This document shows, in pieces, positions 61,129 through 64,000 of a DNA stretch of 64,000 nucleotides. The position numbers were made by a program, and so were the translations under genes. The notes beneath the pieces were generated by a model. The model was not told the origin of the DNA and did no database searches. It saw only the letters and a list, made by a program, of their open reading frames with translations. The stretch comes from Citrobacter enshiensis. Its GTDB lineage: Bacteria; Pseudomonadota; Gammaproteobacteria; Enterobacterales; Enterobacteriaceae. The first letter of the stretch is position 1. The number at the start of each line of letters is the position of its first letter. The stretch covers positions 3,938,839 to 4,002,838 of the forward strand of contig NZ_CP119862.1 of the NCBI RefSeq assembly GCF_029338175.1, read 5' to 3'.

Positions 61129-63834
61129 TTAGCTCAGACGACCATGGCACTGTTTGTATTTTTTACCGGAACCGCAAGGACATGGATCATTACGACCCAC
61201 TTTGCGATCGCCCGTTTGCGCAGCCAACTCTTCTGCCACAGCGGAATCATCACCTTTATGGCTCAGCTGTTGCATTTGCGCCAAACGTTCAGCTTCTTCA
61301 CGACGCTGCTGTTCCATGGCTTCAACTTCTTCCGGCATGCGAACCTGAACTTTGCTCAGCGTACTGATCACTTCGTATTTCAGTGACTCCAGCATAGAGG
61401 CAAACATGGCGAAAGATTCACGTTTATATTCCTGCTTCGGATCTTTCTGCGCATAGCCACGCAGGTGGATACCCTGACGCAAGTAATCCATCGCCGCCAG
61501 GTGCTCTTTCCACAGCGAATCGAGTGTTTGCAGCATAACGCCCTTCTCGAAGTGGCGCATCATTTCTGCACCGACCACCTCTTCTTTACGCTGATAAACA
61601 TCGATAGCATGCGCCAGGATACGTTCACGCAGCGTTTCTTCGTGCAGTTCAGGTTCTTTATCCAGCCACTCTGAAATCGGCATGTCGAGATCAAAATCGT
61701 TTTTCAGGCGTTCCTGCAGCCCTGGAACATCCCACATCTCTTCCAGCGACTGCGGCGGAATATAGGCATCGATGGTGACTTTGAACACATCTTCGCGGAT
61801 GCTGTTGATGGTTTCGCTTACGTCACTCACATCCAGCAGTTCATTACGCTGGCTGTAGATAGCGCGACGCTGATCGTTCGCCACATCATCATATTCCAGC
61901 AGCTGCTTACGAATATCGAAGTTACGGCTTTCCACTTTACGCTGGGCGTTAGCAATCGCTTTAGTTACCCACGGGTGCTCAATGGCTTCGCCCGGTTTCA
62001 TGCCGAGTTTACGCATCATGCCTGAAACACGGTCAGAGGCGAAGATACGCATCAGCGCATCTTCCATCGACAGATAGAAACGAGAAGAACCGGCGTCGCC
62101 CTGACGACCAGAACGGCCACGAAGCTGGTTATCGATACGACGAGATTCGTGACGTTCGGTACCAATGATGTGTAAACCGCCCGATGCCAGCACCGCATCA
62201 TGACGCACCTGCCAGTCTGTTTTAATCTGCGCAATCTGTTCCGGCGTTGGATTTTCCAGCTCAGCCACTTCAGCCTGCCAGCTACCACCCAGCACGATAT
62301 CGGTACCACGACCCGCCATGTTGGTCGCGATGGTCACTGCAGCCGGGTAACCCGCCTGTGCAACGATCGCCGCTTCGTTGGCATGGAATTTGGCGTTCAG
62401 AACGTTATGTTTGATACCCGCTTTAACCAGCTCATTAGAAACCACTTCGGATTTCTCGATGGAGATAGTACCGACCAGCACCGGCTGACCATTCGCAGTA
62501 CGCTCTTTGATATCTTCAATGATCGCCTGAATTTTTTCCGCTTCCGTCATGTAGACCAGGTCTGGCATGTCTTTACGGATCATCGGGCGGTTGGTCGGAA
62601 CCACAACGGTATCCAGCTTGTAGATAGAGCTGAATTCAAACGCTTCGGTATCTGCTGTACCGGTCATACCGGCCAGTTTCTCGTACAGACGGAAGTAGTT
62701 CTGGAAAGTGATGGAGGCCAGCGTCTGGTTTTCGTTCTGGATATCCACGCCTTCTTTCGCTTCAACGGCCTGGTGTAAACCGTCAGACCAGCGACGTCCC
62801 TGCATGGTACGCCCGGTGTGTTCGTCAACGATGATAACTTCACCGTCTTTCACGATGTAGTCTACATCGCGGGTAAACAGCACGTGCGCACGCAGCGCGG
62901 CGGTTACGTGGTGCATCAGCATAATGTTGCCCGGAGAGTACAGCGACTCACCTTCGTCCATGATGCCTTCGTTCACCAGCAGTTCTTCAATCAGTACCAG
63001 ACCACGTTCGGTCAGGTTCACCTGACGGGCTTTCTCATCGACGGAGAAATGGCCTTCACCCTGGAAGGTGTCGGAGTCTTCTTTCTCCTGACGTACCAGA
63101 CGCGGAATGATTTTGTTCACTTTCTTATACATTTCCGAGCTGTCTTCAGCCGGACCAGAAATGATAAGCGGCGTACGTGCTTCATCGATCAGGATGGAGT
63201 CCACCTCATCCACCAGCGCATAGTACAGTTTACGCTGAACGCGTTCTTCAGGGCTGAACGCCATGTTGTCGCGCAGGTAGTCAAAGCCGTATTCGTTGTT
63301 GGTACCGTAAGTGATGTCCGCCGCGTACGCTTCACGTTTTGCAGGAGCAGGCAGGCCAGACATGTTGATGCCGACGCTCATGCCGAGGAATTCAAACAGT
63401 GGACGGTTGTTTTCGGCGTCACGCTGCGCCAGATAGTCGTTGACGGTAACGACGTGAACGCCTTTGCCCGTCAGCGCATTCAGGTACGCAGGCAGCGTTG
63501 CGGTCAGTGTTTTACCTTCACCGGTACGCATTTCTGCGATGCAGCGATCGTTAAGGACCATACCGCCGAGCAACTGAACGTCGAAGTGGCGCATACCGAA
63601 GACGCGCTTACTGGCTTCACGGACAACAGCAAAGGCTTCCGGAATCAGGCTTTCCAGGCTTTCACCTTTCTCCAGACGAGCACGGAACTCTGCTGTTTTC
63701 GCTTTCAATTCGTCATCGGAGAGTTTTTCCATCTCCGGTTCCATGGCATTAATCACGCCGACCGCTTTGCGCATGCGACGCAACGTACGATCGTTACGAC
63801 TACCGAATACTTTCGTTAATAATTTGATTAGCAT
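61129..63834 (-). CDS. secA: Preprotein translocase ATPase SecA
   Basis: ATPase motor of Sec-dependent export. 901 residues, the E. coli length. Helicase-type motor with Walker A (RTGEGKT), DEVDS Walker B, the preprotein cross-linking domain, the helical scaffold and wing domains, and a C-terminal zinc/SecB-binding tail [14 protein letters not shown]. Translation is controlled by the upstream secM arrest peptide via an mRNA hairpin. Confidence 0.98.
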   Translation of the reverse strand: MLIKLLTKVFGSRNDRTLRRMRKAVGVINAMEPEMEKLSDDELKAKTAEFRARLEKGESLESLIPEAFAVVREASKRVFGMRHFDVQLLGGMVLNDRCIAEMRTGEGKTLTATLPAYLNALTGKGVHVVTVNDYLAQRDAENNRPLFEFLGMSVGINMSGLPAPAKREAYAADITYGTNNEYGFDYLRDNMAFSPEERVQRKLYYALVDEVDSILIDEARTPLIISGPAEDSSEMYKKVNKIIPRLVRQEKEDSDTFQGEGHFSVDEKARQVNLTERGLVLIEELLVNEGIMDEGESLYSPGNIMLMHHVTAALRAHVLFTRDVDYIVKDGEVIIVDEHTGRTMQGRRWSDGLHQAVEAKEGVDIQNENQTLASITFQNYFRLYEKLAGMTGTADTEAFEFSSIYKLDTVVVPTNRPMIRKDMPDLVYMTEAEKIQAIIEDIKERTANGQPVLVGTISIEKSEVVSNELVKAGIKHNVLNAKFHANEAAIVAQAGYPAAVTIATNMAGRGTDIVLGGSWQAEVAELENPTPEQIAQIKTDWQVRHDAVLASGGLHIIGTERHESRRIDNQLRGRSGRQGDAGSSRFYLSMEDALMRIFASDRVSGMMRKLGMKPGEAIEHPWVTKAIANAQRKVESRNFDIRKQLLEYDDVANDQRRAIYSQRNELLDVSDVSETINSIREDVFKVTIDAYIPPQSLEEMWDVPGLQERLKNDFDLDMPISEWLDKEPELHEETLRERILAHAIDVYQRKEEVVGAEMMRHFEKGVMLQTLDSLWKEHLAAMDYLRQGIHLRGYAQKDPKQEYKRESFAMFASMLESLKYEVISTLSKVQVRMPEEVEAMEQQRREEAERLAQMQQLSHKGDDSAVAEELAAQTGDRKVGRNDPCPCGSGKKYKQCHGRLS

Positions 63835-63853
63835 AATAATAAAATCTCAAACG

Positions 63854-63868
63854 CCCCGCGAAGCGGAG
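63854..63868 (-). promoter_or_regulatory. secM–secA regulatory hairpin
   Basis: CTCCGC-TTC-GCGGGG in the mRNA, about 20 bases upstream of the secA AUG. It corresponds to the E. coli structure that hides the secA ribosome-binding site and opens when ribosomes stall on SecM. Confidence 0.75.
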
Positions 63869-63899
63869 TCATAATAATGTGTTAAAGGTTTTTTTGTTG

Positions 63900-64000
63900 T
63901 TAACTGAGGCGTTGAGGGCCGGCACGTATTCCTTGCGCCTGGCTAATCCAGACAGACACGCTAAATGCGGCCTGAGGTGTAAAATGGGCGTACGTCAGAT
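63900..64000 (-). CDS. secM: Secretion monitor SecM, C-terminal end with arrest motif
   Basis: The last 32 codons of secM run in from the right edge and end at TAA 63902–63900, 65 bp before secA. The translation contains Phe-(4 residues)[16 protein letters not shown], which carries the FxxxxWIxxxxGIRAGP arrest sequence including the essential Arg-Ala-Gly-Pro. The residues between Phe and Trp read SVSV, where E. coli has STPV. Stalling at this motif senses export activity and induces secA. Confidence 0.92.
   Translation of the reverse strand, partial: LTYAHFTPQAAFSVSVWISQAQGIRAGPQRLS

Noticed and set aside
62818-63819. Plus-strand open frame of 333 codons antisense to secA
   Set aside because: Shadow of secA, with no independent coding evidence.

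Overview
The window is an enterobacterial chromosome segment carrying the counterpart of the E. coli K-12 fhuD–mrcB–panBCD–speED–acnB–aceEF–ampDE–secA region, in the same gene order (E. coli order and protein lengths are recalled from memory, not searched). Most proteins look nearly collinear with their E. coli counterparts. Substitutions are scattered throughout, and several genes present in E. coli are absent while others have been gained. This points to a close relative, most likely Citrobacter; the genus is an inference. I see no prophage, insertion sequence, integrase, CRISPR array, tRNA or rRNA.

Layout. 1–6.0 kb: ferrichrome uptake (fhuD partial, fhuC, fhuA with a Fur-box-like promoter) and the cell-wall synthase mrcB, all on the minus strand. 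6.1–13.4 kb: hrpB (minus), then thpR, sfsA, dksA, gluQ, pcnB (apparent AUU start) and folK (plus). 13.5–15.8 kb: pantothenate genes panB, panC, panD. 15.8–20.7 kb: yadE, yadI, the yadGH ABC exporter, carbonic anhydrase can and hpt. 20.7–24.5 kb: a sugar/pectin cassette (GH28 hydrolase, GPH-type MFS symporter, divergent SemiSWEET) where E. coli has gcd. 24.6–28.5 kb: cueO with a CueR-type promoter, yacC, speE, speD. 28.5–33.2 kb: a second insert with a LacI-family regulator, a sugar-porter MFS protein and a GH36 alpha-galactosidase, with a near-perfect palindromic operator candidate. 33.3–40.2 kb: yacL, acnB, a DUF3300 gene (yacH) with a DUF2950 partner, and a chromosomal TraT lipoprotein. 40.4–47.5 kb: the pyruvate dehydrogenase operon pdhR-aceE-aceF-lpd, with a perfect palindromic PdhR-type box. 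48.1–49.4 kb: aroP. 49.6–52.0 kb: a third insert, GPH symporter plus GH43 hydrolase. 52.0–64 kb: ampE/ampD, nadC, the type IV pilus genes ppdD-hofB-hofC, guaC, coaE-zapD-yacG, mutT, secA, and the 3' end of secM with its translation-arrest motif.

How it fits together. The backbone is housekeeping: central carbon flow (aceEF-lpd, acnB), cofactors (panBCD, folK, nadC, coaE), polyamines, envelope biogenesis and protein export. Three separate gene-border insertions each pair a cytoplasmic glycoside hydrolase with a sugar permease. Together they suggest that this strain imports and degrades short plant-derived oligosaccharides: galacturonide-like, alpha-galactoside and arabino/xylo-type. Only the alpha-galactoside cassette carries its own regulator. 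These cassettes are the main accessory content and the best place to look for undescribed biology.
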